Below, piece after piece: positions 1 through 6,659 of a DNA stretch of 13,361 nucleotides. The position numbers and the translations under genes are program-made. The notes below the pieces were generated by a model, which saw nothing but the letters and a program-made list of their open reading frames with translations, was not told the origin of the DNA and ran no database searches. The stretch lies in contig URIA01000056.1 of the NCBI GenBank assembly GCA_900547765.1, positions 1 to 13,361 of the forward strand, in the 5' to 3' direction. Within the stretch, counting starts at the first letter, position 1; each line of letters starts with the position of its first letter. The DNA is from an uncultured Collinsella sp. GTDB taxonomy: Bacteria; Actinomycetota; Coriobacteriia; Coriobacteriales; Coriobacteriaceae.

Positions 1-1174
1 GGGCGACAAGATCATCGCCATCGACTCCCACATCGACACCGTCGGCATCGGCAACATCGAGAACTGGGATGCCGATCCCTATGAGGGCTACGAGACCGAC
101 GAGATCATCTACGGCCGCGGCGGCTCCGACCAGGAGGGCGGCATGGCTTCTGCTACCTACGCTGCCAAGATGATGAAGGACATGGGCCTCATCCCCGAGG
201 GCTACAAGATCATGGTCGTCGGCACCGTCCAGGAAGAGGACTGCGACGGCATGTGCTGGCAGTACATCTACAACAAGGATGGCATTAAGCCCGAGTTCGT
301 CATTTCCACCGAACCCACCGACGGCGGCATCTATCGCGGTCACCGCGGCCGCATGGAGATCCGCGTCGACGTTCACGGTACCTCCTGCCACGGCTCCGCT
401 CCCGACCGCGGCGACAACGCCATCTACAAGATGGCCGACATCATCGCCGACGTCCGCGCCCTCAACAACAACGGCTGCGACGAGTCGACCGACATCAAGG
501 GTCTCGTCAAGATGCTCGACCCCAAGTACAACCCCGAGCACTTCGAGGATGCCCGCTTCCTGGGCCGCGGCACCTGCACCGTCAGCCAGATCTTCTACAC
601 CAGCCCCAGCCGCTGCGCCGTGGCCGATTCCTGCGCCATCTCCATCGACCGTCGCATGACCGCCGGCGAGACCTGGGAGTCCTGCCTGGACGAGATCCGC
701 AACCTGCCGGCCGCCAAGAAGTACGGCGACGACGTGAAGGTCTCCATGTACATGTACGATCGTCCGTCCTGGACCGGCGAGGTCTACGAGACCGAGGCTT
801 ACTTCCCCACGTGGATCAACAAGGAGACCGCTCCGCACGTCAAGGCCCTCGTCGACGCCCACAAGGCCATGTTTGGTGACGAGCGCATCGGCTGCGAGCC
901 CAGCATGGACAAGCGCACCGGTCGCCCGCTGTGCGACAAGTGGACCTTCTCCACGAACTGCGTCTCCATCCAGGGCCGCTACGGCATCCCCTGCGTGGGC
1001 TTTGGCCCGGGTGCCGAGTCTCAGGCTCACGCTCCCAACGAGGTCACCTACAAGGACGACCTGGTCACCGCTGCCGCCATGTATGTGGCTGCCCTGAACC
1101 TCTACGATCCGAGCCAGGCCGATGGCGACGCCACCGTGTTCCGCGCCGGTCTGACCAACAACAAGATCGACTAG
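1..1174 (+). CDS. ygeY: YgeY-family selenium metabolism-linked M20 metallohydrolase, 5' partial
   Basis: Reading is open from the first base (first full codon at 2), so the gene enters from outside; 390 residues are visible. By memory of E. coli YgeY (about 400 aa), roughly 70 N-terminal residues are missing. M20 dinuclear-zinc residues are visible in order, in window numbering: SHIDT (H10, D12), GRGGSDQEGG (bridging D43), VQEED (catalytic E78, zinc ligand E79), STEPTD (E104) and QAHAPNE (H343). The stretches GTVQEEDCDG and TSPSRCAVADSC are typical of YgeY rather than of DapE or ArgE. Family knowledge: a cytoplasmic hydrolase found with YgeW and selenium/molybdenum hydroxylase genes; its exact substrate is not certain, probably a carbamoylated or amide intermediate of purine breakdown. 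Compared with my recollection of the E. coli protein it has extra segments near residues 154-180 and 290-305. Codons are strongly biased (ATC, AAG, TCC, ACC), like the ribosomal genes here. A stand-alone peptidase is the alternative but less likely. Confidence 0.93.
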   Translation, partial: GDKIIAIDSHIDTVGIGNIENWDADPYEGYETDEIIYGRGGSDQEGGMASATYAAKMMKDMGLIPEGYKIMVVGTVQEEDCDGMCWQYIYNKDGIKPEFVISTEPTDGGIYRGHRGRMEIRVDVHGTSCHGSAPDRGDNAIYKMADIIADVRALNNNGCDESTDIKGLVKMLDPKYNPEHFEDARFLGRGTCTVSQIFYTSPSRCAVADSCAISIDRRMTAGETWESCLDEIRNLPAAKKYGDDVKVSMYMYDRPSWTGEVYETEAYFPTWINKETAPHVKALVDAHKAMFGDERIGCEPSMDKRTGRPLCDKWTFSTNCVSIQGRYGIPCVGFGPGAESQAHAPNEVTYKDDLVTAAAMYVAALNLYDPSQADGDATVFRAGLTNNKID

Positions 1175-1375
1175 TCCCATTCCTCGATTTTGTTGAGCCG
1201 GGGACAGTTTATGCCCCCGGCGCCTCCTGTTGACTTGGGGCCCGCGGTCGTTATCTCCCATGCTTCCTCAACGGTGGCGGGTCCTCGTCATGGTGCTCTG
1301 CATGTTCTAGCCACACGCGCATGCCGGAGCACATCTACTCACTGCGATCGTTTCATCTTTAGAAAGGACATTTCC
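1175..1375 (+). promoter_or_regulatory. ygeY-ygeW intergenic leader with two hairpins and a weak candidate promoter
   Basis: This 201-bp gap is long for two genes of one pathway. A perfect 7-bp inverted repeat pairs GCCGGGG (1197-1203) with CCCCGGC (1215-1221); no T-run follows, so it is not a standard terminator. A candidate promoter is TTGACT (1230-1235) with TTATCT (1251-1256), although the spacer of 15 is short. Downstream, GTGCTC (1293-1298) pairs with GAGCAC (1327-1332), and GCATG (1300-1304) pairs with CATGC (1320-1324), giving an 11-bp stem with a small internal loop, ahead of the ygeW ribosome-binding site AGAAAGGA (1361-1368). This layout would suit a separate start and a structured leader for ygeW. 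No known riboswitch class is recognised. Evidence is pairing only. Confidence 0.35.
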
Positions 1376-2578
1376 ATGGACGCTAAGTTTACCGAGCTCG
1401 TCGAGCAGCTGAACGGCCTCGATTTTAAGGGTATGTACGGCAGCGACTTCCTGCATACCTGGGACAAGACCACCGATGAGCTCAAGGCTCTCTACATCGT
1501 CGCCGACGCCCTGCGCGAGCTGCGCGAGAACAACGTCTCGTCCAAGATCTTCGACTCGGGTCTGGCCGTCTCCCTGTTCCGCGACAACTCCACCCGTACG
1601 CGTTTCTCCTTCTCTAAGGCCGCCAACCTGCTCGGCCTTGAGCTGCAGGACCTGGACGAGAAGAAGTCCCAGATCGCTCACGGCGAGACCGTCCGCGAGA
1701 CCGCTACCATGATCTCCTTCATGGCCGACGTCATCGGCATCCGCGACGACATGTACATCGGCAAGGGCGACGCCTACATGGCCGAGGTCTCCGAGTCCGT
1801 TCAGCAGGCCTACGAGGACGGCGTTCTGGATCATCGTCCCACGCTCATCTCCCTGCAGTCCGATTCCGATCACCCCACGCAGTCCTCTGCCGACATGCTC
1901 TACCTCATCAACGAGTTTGGCGGCCTTGAGAACCTCAAGGGCAAGAAGGTTGCCGTTACCTGGGCCTATTCGCCCTCTTACGGCAAGCCGCTGTCCTGCC
2001 CGCAGTCGCTGATCAGCCTGCTGCCCCGTTTTGGCATGGACGTCACCCTGGCTCACCCCGAGGGCTACGACCTCATGCCCGAGGTCGTCGAGCGCGCCAA
2101 GGGCTATGCCGCCGAGTCCGGCACCACCTTTAAGCAGGTCAACACCATGGCCGAGGCCTTCGAGGGCGCCGACATCGTGATCCCCAAGAGCTGGGCTCCG
2201 TTTGCCGCCATGGAGAAGCGTACCAATCTGTACGCCGAGGGCGACGACGCCGGCATCGCTGCGCTCGAGAAGGAGCTGCTCGCCCAGAACGCCACCCATC
2301 AGGATTGGTGCTCCACGACCGAGCTCATGGAGAAGACTGCCAACGGCCAGGACACCATCTTTATGCACCCGCTGCCCGCCGACATCTCCGGTGTCTCCTG
2401 CGAGCACGGCGAGGTCAACGCCGACGTCTTCGACATGCACCGCGTGGGCATGTACAAGGAGGCCAGCTACAAGCCGTACGCCATCGCAGCCATGATGTTC
2501 CTGCAGAAGGTTGCCGATCCCGCCGCTACCCTCAAGGCCCTCGACGAGCGCAACACCGCCCGTTGGTTCCAGGCCTAA
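1376..2578 (+). CDS. ygeW: YgeW knotted carbamoyltransferase
   Basis: The product is 400 aa, close to E. coli YgeW (396 aa). It belongs to the aspartate/ornithine transcarbamylase superfamily, YgeW branch, which has a knotted C-terminal domain. The carbamoyl-phosphate loop is STRTRF (72-77). HPTQSSAD (166-173) and MHPLPADISG (330-339) supply the other carbamoyl-phosphate and active-site residues. SPSYGKPLSCPQ (199-210) marks the YgeW-type knot region. The in vivo substrate of YgeW was long unknown; with a carbamate kinase directly downstream, it probably runs in the phosphorolytic direction, releasing carbamoyl phosphate from a ureido compound (inference). The start is taken at 1376 because AGAAAGGA lies 7 bases upstream and MDAKFTELVEQL is where family similarity begins; an in-frame ATG at 1190 would add a proline-rich, unrelated leader. 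Codon use resembles the ribosomal genes, suggesting high expression. Confidence 0.95.
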   Translation: MDAKFTELVEQLNGLDFKGMYGSDFLHTWDKTTDELKALYIVADALRELRENNVSSKIFDSGLAVSLFRDNSTRTRFSFSKAANLLGLELQDLDEKKSQIAHGETVRETATMISFMADVIGIRDDMYIGKGDAYMAEVSESVQQAYEDGVLDHRPTLISLQSDSDHPTQSSADMLYLINEFGGLENLKGKKVAVTWAYSPSYGKPLSCPQSLISLLPRFGMDVTLAHPEGYDLMPEVVERAKGYAAESGTTFKQVNTMAEAFEGADIVIPKSWAPFAAMEKRTNLYAEGDDAGIAALEKELLAQNATHQDWCSTTELMEKTANGQDTIFMHPLPADISGVSCEHGEVNADVFDMHRVGMYKEASYKPYAIAAMMFLQKVADPAATLKALDERNTARWFQA

Positions 2579-2592
2579 AGCTGGGCTGAGAA

Positions 2593-3543
2593 ATGGCTAA
2601 GCGTATCGTTGTCGCCCTGGGCGGAAACGCCCTCGGCGCCAACCTTCCCGAGCAGATGGAAGCCGTCAAGACGACTTCCAAGGCTATCGTCGACCTGATC
2701 GAGGAGGGCAACGAGGTCGTCGTCGTGCATGGCAACGGTCCCCAGGTGGGCATGATCGCCAACGCGATGGCTGAGCTCACGCGCTCTAATCCTCAGAAGT
2801 ACGTTCCCTGCCCCTTGTCCGTTTGCGGCGCCATGAGCCAGGGCTACATTGGCTATGACCTGCAAAATGCGCTGCGCGAGGAAATGCTCGACCGCAATAT
2901 CGACAAGGGCGTCGCCACCGTGCTCACCCAGGTCGAGGTTGCGGCAGACGACCCGGCCTTTGCCGACCCGGTCAAGCCGATTGGTCCGTGGATGAGCGAG
3001 GCCGAGGCCAAGGAGCTGGAGGCCGACCGCGGCTACCAGTTCATCCACGACGAGAAGCAGGGCTTCCGTCGCGTGGTTGCCTCGCCCAAGCCCGTGAACA
3101 TCGTCGAGCTCGACACCATCAAGTCGCTCGTCGAGTCCAACCACGTGGTGATCTCCTGCGGCGGTGGCGGTATTCCCGTCACCAAGGCCCAGGGCAACCA
3201 CCTTAAGGGCGCTGCCGCCGTCATCGATAAGGACTTTGCGGCCGAGAAGCTCGCCGAGCAGCTCGACGCCGATGCCCTGATTATCCTGACGGCCGTGGAG
3301 AAGGTTGCCATTGGCTTTGGCACCGACCACGAGCAGTGGCTCGACACGCTGACTGCGGCTGACGTAAAGCGTCTGTCCGAGGCCAACGAGTTCGGTCGTG
3401 GCTCCATGCTGCCCAAGGTCCAGGCCGCCTCGACGTTTGCCGAGAGCAAGCCGGGCCGCACGGCGCTCATCACGCTGCTCGAGAAGGCGCGTGACGGTCT
3501 TGCCGGCAAGACCGGTACCACGTTTACCGGCGACGCTGAGTAG
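2593..3543 (+). CDS. arcC: carbamate kinase
   Basis: The product is 316 aa, a normal length for carbamate kinase (ArcC/YqeA, about 310). It catalyses ATP + carbamate to ADP + carbamoyl phosphate, and in fermenting bacteria the reverse, making ATP. Visible motifs are VALGGNALG (7-15) and HGNGPQVG (46-53) of the amino-acid-kinase fold, PVKPIGPW (126-133), the nucleotide/phosphate loop SCGGGGIPV (188-196), DKD (212-214) and GSMLPKVQAA (270-279). It begins 14 bases after the ygeW stop and is almost certainly co-transcribed with it. The ribosome-binding site is weak: the gap has no clear GGAGG. The pairing with a transcarbamylase suggests that carbamoyl phosphate freed by YgeW is used for substrate-level phosphorylation. 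No arginine deiminase or ornithine transcarbamylase gene is present here, so an arginine-pathway role is less likely. It corresponds to yqeA in the E. coli cluster. Confidence 0.96.
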   Translation: MAKRIVVALGGNALGANLPEQMEAVKTTSKAIVDLIEEGNEVVVVHGNGPQVGMIANAMAELTRSNPQKYVPCPLSVCGAMSQGYIGYDLQNALREEMLDRNIDKGVATVLTQVEVAADDPAFADPVKPIGPWMSEAEAKELEADRGYQFIHDEKQGFRRVVASPKPVNIVELDTIKSLVESNHVVISCGGGGIPVTKAQGNHLKGAAAVIDKDFAAEKLAEQLDADALIILTAVEKVAIGFGTDHEQWLDTLTAADVKRLSEANEFGRGSMLPKVQAASTFAESKPGRTALITLLEKARDGLAGKTGTTFTGDAE

Positions 3544-3560
3544 GCATATCTGCACCATTG

Positions 3561-3595
3561 AGGAGGGTGCCCTGCGTCGCGGGGCGCCCTCCTTT
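3561..3595 (+). terminator. rho-independent terminator after the carbamate kinase gene
   Basis: Eleven bases GGAGGGTGCCC (3562-3572) pair with GGGCGCCCTCC (3582-3592), with one G-T wobble and a 9-base loop. A flanking A-T pair and a short TTTGT tail follow. It lies 18 bases after the carbamate kinase stop and closes the ygeY-ygeW-kinase transcript. The T-run is short, but the stem is very GC-rich. Confidence 0.8.
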
Positions 3596-3721
3596 GTGCT
3601 ATGGAGAGCCAAGGGGCGTTCGCTGGAAAAACGAGCGCATGCCTGTTCCGACGGAGTGTGAGCTTGGTATGGTGGGTATAGCAACTATGGCGTCCAAGGC
3701 AGCCAGGGGAGGTTTGCGGAG
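3596..3721 (+). promoter_or_regulatory. upstream region of the MocA-like gene and hydA
   Basis: This gap of about 125 bases between the terminator and the next gene holds a plausible -10 TATAGC (3677-3682) without a convincing -35 box. It ends with a strong ribosome-binding site AGGGGAGG (3705-3712), 9 bases before the ATG. A promoter is expected here because a terminator precedes it, but the boxes are poor matches. No operator or riboswitch was recognised. Confidence 0.3.
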
Positions 3722-4336
3722 ATGAAACTTGGTTGCGTGATTATGGCCTCGGGCGAGGGCAAGCGGTTTGGCTCTAACAAGATGCTCGCCGATATCTATG
3801 GCGAGCCGCTGATTGCCCGGACCATCGATTCGGTTCCCCGGGGCTTTGACGTCGTGGTTTCGACGCGTTGGCCCGAGGTCGCTCAGATTTGCGAGGACAA
3901 GCATTGCCCGTGTGTGCTGCACGATGGCGAGCTGCGCAGCGAAAGCGTCCGTGCGGGCCTTTCATGGGGAGTCGAACGCAACTGGAAAGGTTGCCTCTTT
4001 TTGCCGGGCGACCAGCCGCTCGTGAGTTCGGGTTCTTTTGAGGCTATGGTTCGTGCGTTTGACGAGTGTGGCCGCAAACATCCGGTGCGTCTTGCGTGCA
4101 ACGGTGAGCCTTCGAGCCCGGTGCTCTTTCCGGCGGAACTGTTCGATGCACTTATGTGTCTTGAGGGCAAGGACGGCGGCGGTTCGATCCTCAAGGACCG
4201 TACCGACGTGGTGCTGGTCGAGGCGCGTGCCTACGAGCTGTGGGACGTCGATACCGCCAAGGGACAGCAACGCATAACGGAGCATATCGCCGCCTGCTCG
4301 TATTTTGATCGCGTGGCCAACTGCATCAATCAATAA
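3722..4336 (+). CDS. MocA/MobA-like nucleotidyltransferase (YgfJ type, probable molybdenum-cofactor modification)
   Basis: The product is 204 aa, of the MobA-like NTP transferase fold. The N-terminal nucleotide-binding signature MASGEGKRFGSNK occupies residues 8-20; the metal-binding GDQP is at 96-99 and GGGSILKD at 152-159 near the end of the catalytic domain. Known members (MocA, YgfJ) transfer CMP or a related nucleotide to the molybdopterin cofactor of xanthine dehydrogenase-type enzymes; CTP as substrate is inferred. The ATG at 3722 follows AGGGGAGG by 9 bases. The hydantoinase gene starts 9 bases after its stop, so the two form an operon. The company of yqeC, yqeB and an XdhC-family gene supports a role in maturing a molybdenum hydroxylase encoded elsewhere. 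A GTP-using MobA is less likely, because MobA serves the bis-MGD enzymes. Codon use is more relaxed than in ygeY-ygeW. Confidence 0.85.
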   Translation: MKLGCVIMASGEGKRFGSNKMLADIYGEPLIARTIDSVPRGFDVVVSTRWPEVAQICEDKHCPCVLHDGELRSESVRAGLSWGVERNWKGCLFLPGDQPLVSSGSFEAMVRAFDECGRKHPVRLACNGEPSSPVLFPAELFDALMCLEGKDGGGSILKDRTDVVLVEARAYELWDVDTAKGQQRITEHIAACSYFDRVANCINQ

Positions 4337-4345
4337 GGAGCAATT

Positions 4346-5713
4346 ATGATCATCATCAAAAACGGCGCGCTCGTGACGCCCCAGGGGCTTCGCCGCGCCG
4401 ATCTTGCCATGGAGGGCGATAAGATTGTGCGGATTGCCGCAGCGATTGAGCCGGGCGCCGACGATACCGTCGAGGACGCCGCGGGCTGCTGGGTGTTTCC
4501 CGGCTTTATCGACGGCCACACGCACATGCAGTGCTGGACTGGCATGGATTGGACAGCCGATAGCTTTGAAACCGGCACGCGTGCGGCTGCCTGCGGCGGT
4601 ACGACGACCATCGTGGACTACGCGACGGCTGATCGCGGCGTGACCATGCCCGATGCCTTGGCCGAGTGGCATCGCCGTGCCGACGGAACCTGCACGGCCA
4701 ACTACGCCTTTCATATGGCACTCGCCGAGTGGAATGAACGCAACCGCGCCGATCTTTCGGCTATGCGCGAGGCGGGCGTATCGTCGTTTAAGACCTACTT
4801 TGCCTACGATCATTTGCGCCTGGACGATGCCGAGACGCTCGAGGTGCTCGAGGAGCTCAAGCGTATTGGCGGCATACTGTGCGTGCATTGCGAGAACGGT
4901 ACGCTGGTGAATGAGCTGCAGAAGCGCGTGTACGAGCAGGGGATTCATGGACCCGAGGGGCATGCGCTCAGCCGCCCGGACGTGTGTGAGGCCGAAGCCG
5001 TGAGCCGCCTGCTGTATCTGGCGCACCTGGCCGGCGACGCCCCAGTCAACGTGGTGCACCTTTCGACCAAGTTGGGGCTCGAGGCCATTCGTGCGGCCAA
5101 GGCGCGCGGGCAGAAGAATATCTATGTCGAGACCTGCCCTCAGTATCTGATGCTCGACGACACCTGCTATCTGGAGCAGGGCGAGGACGGCTTTGCGGGC
5201 GCCAAGTACGTGATGAGCCCGCCGCTGCGCCATGCCGGCGACCGTGCCGCGCTGCGCGAGGCGCTTGTGGCCGGCGAGATCGATACGATTGCGACCGATC
5301 ATTGCAGCTTTAACCTGCACGGGCAAAAGGACCGCGGGCGCGACGATTTCCGCGCGATTCCCAACGGCGGGCCCGGCGTGGAGCATCGTCCCGTCGCGAT
5401 TGCCACGAGCTTTGAGGGACAGCTGGGACCCGAGGATCTGTGCCGCTTGATGAGCGAGAACCCGGCGCGCGTGTTTGGCATGTACCCGCGCAAGGGCTGT
5501 CTTGCCGAGGGCGCCGATGCCGATGTGTGCGTGTGGGATCCCAAAGCGCGCTGGACAATCAGCGCCGCGACACAGCATCAGGCCGTGGACTACACGCCGC
5601 TCGAGGGCTTTGAGGCACATGGCCGCGCCAAGGCCGTGTTTGTGAACGGCGTGCTGGTGGCGCGCGATGGCGAGCCCACCGGAGCCCAACCCGGCCGCTA
5701 CGTGCCCCGCTAG
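4346..5713 (+). CDS. hydA: dihydropyrimidinase / D-hydantoinase-type cyclic amidohydrolase
   Basis: The product is 455 aa, the usual size for the hydantoinase/dihydropyrimidinase/allantoinase family (E. coli YgeZ/HyuA about 460). The two-metal site is intact: GHTH (H58, H60), the lysine that becomes carboxylated in SSFKTYF (K149), VHCENG (H181), VVHLS (H238) and ATDHCSFN (D318). These enzymes hydrolyse cyclic amides such as hydantoins, dihydropyrimidines or allantoin to ureido acids. In this context it probably opens a ring made during purine breakdown, yielding a ureido compound for YgeY/YgeW (inference). The ribosome-binding site AAGGAG (4335-4340) overlaps the stop of the preceding gene, so translation is likely coupled. 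The stop lies 20 bases before the 5734-5812 inverted repeat. Sequence alone does not separate hydantoinase from phenylhydantoinase or allantoinase activity; the GHTHMQ and SPPLR segments fit the hydantoinase/YgeZ side best. Confidence 0.92.
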   Translation: MIIIKNGALVTPQGLRRADLAMEGDKIVRIAAAIEPGADDTVEDAAGCWVFPGFIDGHTHMQCWTGMDWTADSFETGTRAAACGGTTTIVDYATADRGVTMPDALAEWHRRADGTCTANYAFHMALAEWNERNRADLSAMREAGVSSFKTYFAYDHLRLDDAETLEVLEELKRIGGILCVHCENGTLVNELQKRVYEQGIHGPEGHALSRPDVCEAEAVSRLLYLAHLAGDAPVNVVHLSTKLGLEAIRAAKARGQKNIYVETCPQYLMLDDTCYLEQGEDGFAGAKYVMSPPLRHAGDRAALREALVAGEIDTIATDHCSFNLHGQKDRGRDDFRAIPNGGPGVEHRPVAIATSFEGQLGPEDLCRLMSENPARVFGMYPRKGCLAEGADADVCVWDPKARWTISAATQHQAVDYTPLEGFEAHGRAKAVFVNGVLVARDGEPTGAQPGRYVPR

Positions 5714-5733
5714 CAGCAAAGATGCCGTGTCCC

Positions 5734-5812
5734 CTCCTCAGTTGCGGTGAAATACGGACTGTTTGCGGCCGTCGGGCGGCCAAACAGTCCGTATTTCACC
5801 GCAACTGAGGAG
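5734..5812. repeat. perfect 32-bp inverted repeat, copy 1 of a palindromic element
   Basis: Positions 5734-5765 are the exact reverse complement of 5781-5812, with a 15-base GC-rich loop (5766-5780). The arm core reads AGTTGCGGTGAAATACGGAC from 5740. The outer CCC at 5731-5733 can pair with GGG at 5816-5818 across a small bulge. The element sits between convergent genes, 20 bases after the hydA stop and 10 bases from the yqeC stop. No T-run follows on either strand, so it is not a canonical terminator, though such a stem could protect 3' ends or slow polymerase. A related copy lies at 8525-8591. A REP/MITE-like dispersed element is the best description; this is an inference from two copies. 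Confidence 0.9.
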
Positions 5813-5822
5813 ATGGGGCCGG

Positions 5823-6557
5823 CTACTTGAGGCTGCTGGCGACGACGGGGCGGTCGAGAGCTGCCTCGAAGCGGTCGGCCATCGTGGGGTCGCTGAGCGT
5901 GTCGACTTGGTTGAGCATGACGCGTGCGGTGCTGAGTTTCAGCGCCTGCATCTCGGCATTGAGCACCTGGGCGACGCGCTCGGGCGTGGCGATGTCGGTG
6001 AGCTCGCAGCCGCAACGCTCGCAAAAGAGCTCGGGGCGGTGGACGGCTTCGTTGATGGGCTTGCTGAGTCCCGAGGCGCCGACGAGCCAGATGACGTTGG
6101 CCGTGCCGGCGGGAATTACCGGCTCCCAGGCGGCATGCGCCTTGAGCGGGAGTCGCTTGCTACCGTCTGCCTCGGCCAACACATAGTCAAAGCGCTGTGC
6201 CAGCCCGCCGAGTGGCTCGGCGGGGGCGGAGAGCTTGCCTGTCTCCGGGTCCAAGACGCCTGCCTGGCAGATGCCTCCGCGTGCAAGGCCCGCGCAGGCC
6301 TCGCAGGTGCAACCGGGGACATGCGAGGCGCCCGGCTTCCAAGGCGCGGCGTCCAGGCGACGATTCGACCCGTCCCATGGCACGCCGGCAACGGGAAGCA
6401 TATGCGTGGTGGTGCAGAGGAGCACGCGGCCGCCAGCGCGCATGAGCTCAAGACCCAGCGTTTTGAGCAACGTCGACTTGCCGCCGCTGCCGATAATCGC
6501 GGTAATGCCCGGCTCGATCCTGAGCGCCGAGGCAAGATTGCCGCTAACCGTTTCCAT
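5823..6557 (-). CDS. yqeC: selenium cofactor biosynthesis protein YqeC
   Basis: The product is 244 aa, comparable to E. coli YqeC (about 256). A P-loop GSGGKST (23-29) is followed by CTTTHM (48-53), and the family signature EADGSKRLPLKAH (129-141) with EPVIP (145-149), then HRPELF (173-178) and LNQVDT (215-220). YqeC occurs with selenium-dependent molybdenum hydroxylases and is assigned to making or inserting their selenium-containing cofactor; the chemistry is not settled. Two cysteine groups stand out: C83, C85, C88 and C97, and C179, C182 and C184; they could bind metal or carry selenium (inference). Where many relatives have HEPVIP this protein has WEPVIP. It is the only gene here on the minus strand, read divergently from yqeB, with a shared AT-rich upstream region. 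Its ribosome-binding site is weak (GGCGGTGA upstream of the ATG). Confidence 0.9.
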   Translation of the reverse strand: METVSGNLASALRIEPGITAIIGSGGKSTLLKTLGLELMRAGGRVLLCTTTHMLPVAGVPWDGSNRRLDAAPWKPGASHVPGCTCEACAGLARGGICQAGVLDPETGKLSAPAEPLGGLAQRFDYVLAEADGSKRLPLKAHAAWEPVIPAGTANVIWLVGASGLSKPINEAVHRPELFCERCGCELTDIATPERVAQVLNAEMQALKLSTARVMLNQVDTLSDPTMADRFEAALDRPVVASSLK

Positions 6558-6659
6558 CTGTTCACCGCCGTATAATACTGTGATAATAAATAATCATCAG
6601 AGTAGCGGTCGAACCGCTTTTGCTCTGCTCAAACCGTAGCATAGGGAGGTGCCCCGGGA
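6558..6659. promoter_or_regulatory. AT-rich divergent promoter region between yqeC and yqeB
   Basis: This 102-base divergent gap contains an AT-rich island (about 6571-6598) unusual for this GC-rich sequence. On + there is a perfect -10 hexamer TATAAT (6571-6576), without a good -35. On - the same bases read as ATTATA, within a GTATTATAC context, so either gene could use it. An imperfect dyad TGAT...ATCA (6581-6596) overlaps the island and could be an operator. AGCGGT (6604-6609) pairs with ACCGCT (6613-6618) around a 3-base loop, followed by TTT, giving a small hairpin in the yqeB leader. The yqeB ribosome-binding site is AGGGAGGT (6643-6650). Confidence 0.5.

Noticed and set aside
1197..1221. 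The GC stem after ygeY as an intrinsic terminator
   Set aside because: The stem is only 7 bp with an 11-base loop, and no T-run follows.
1190..1375. An upstream in-frame ATG that would lengthen YgeW by 62 residues
   Set aside because: No ribosome-binding site, no similarity to YgeW in the extra part, and it overlaps the hairpin leader; the 1376 ATG has a good site and fits the family length.
1175..1375. A purine, molybdenum-cofactor or xanthine riboswitch before ygeW
   Set aside because: I looked for the conserved cores I know and found no convincing match; only generic hairpins are present.
1307..2440. A 377-codon minus-strand frame opposite ygeW
   Set aside because: ygeW is unambiguous on +; the antisense product is repetitive Gly/Leu/Val/Asp, an artefact of codon bias.
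3962..5719. A 585-codon open frame on the minus strand opposite hydA and the MocA-like gene
   Set aside because: It is a shadow of two well-supported genes; low-complexity His/Arg/Ala-rich translation without family motifs.
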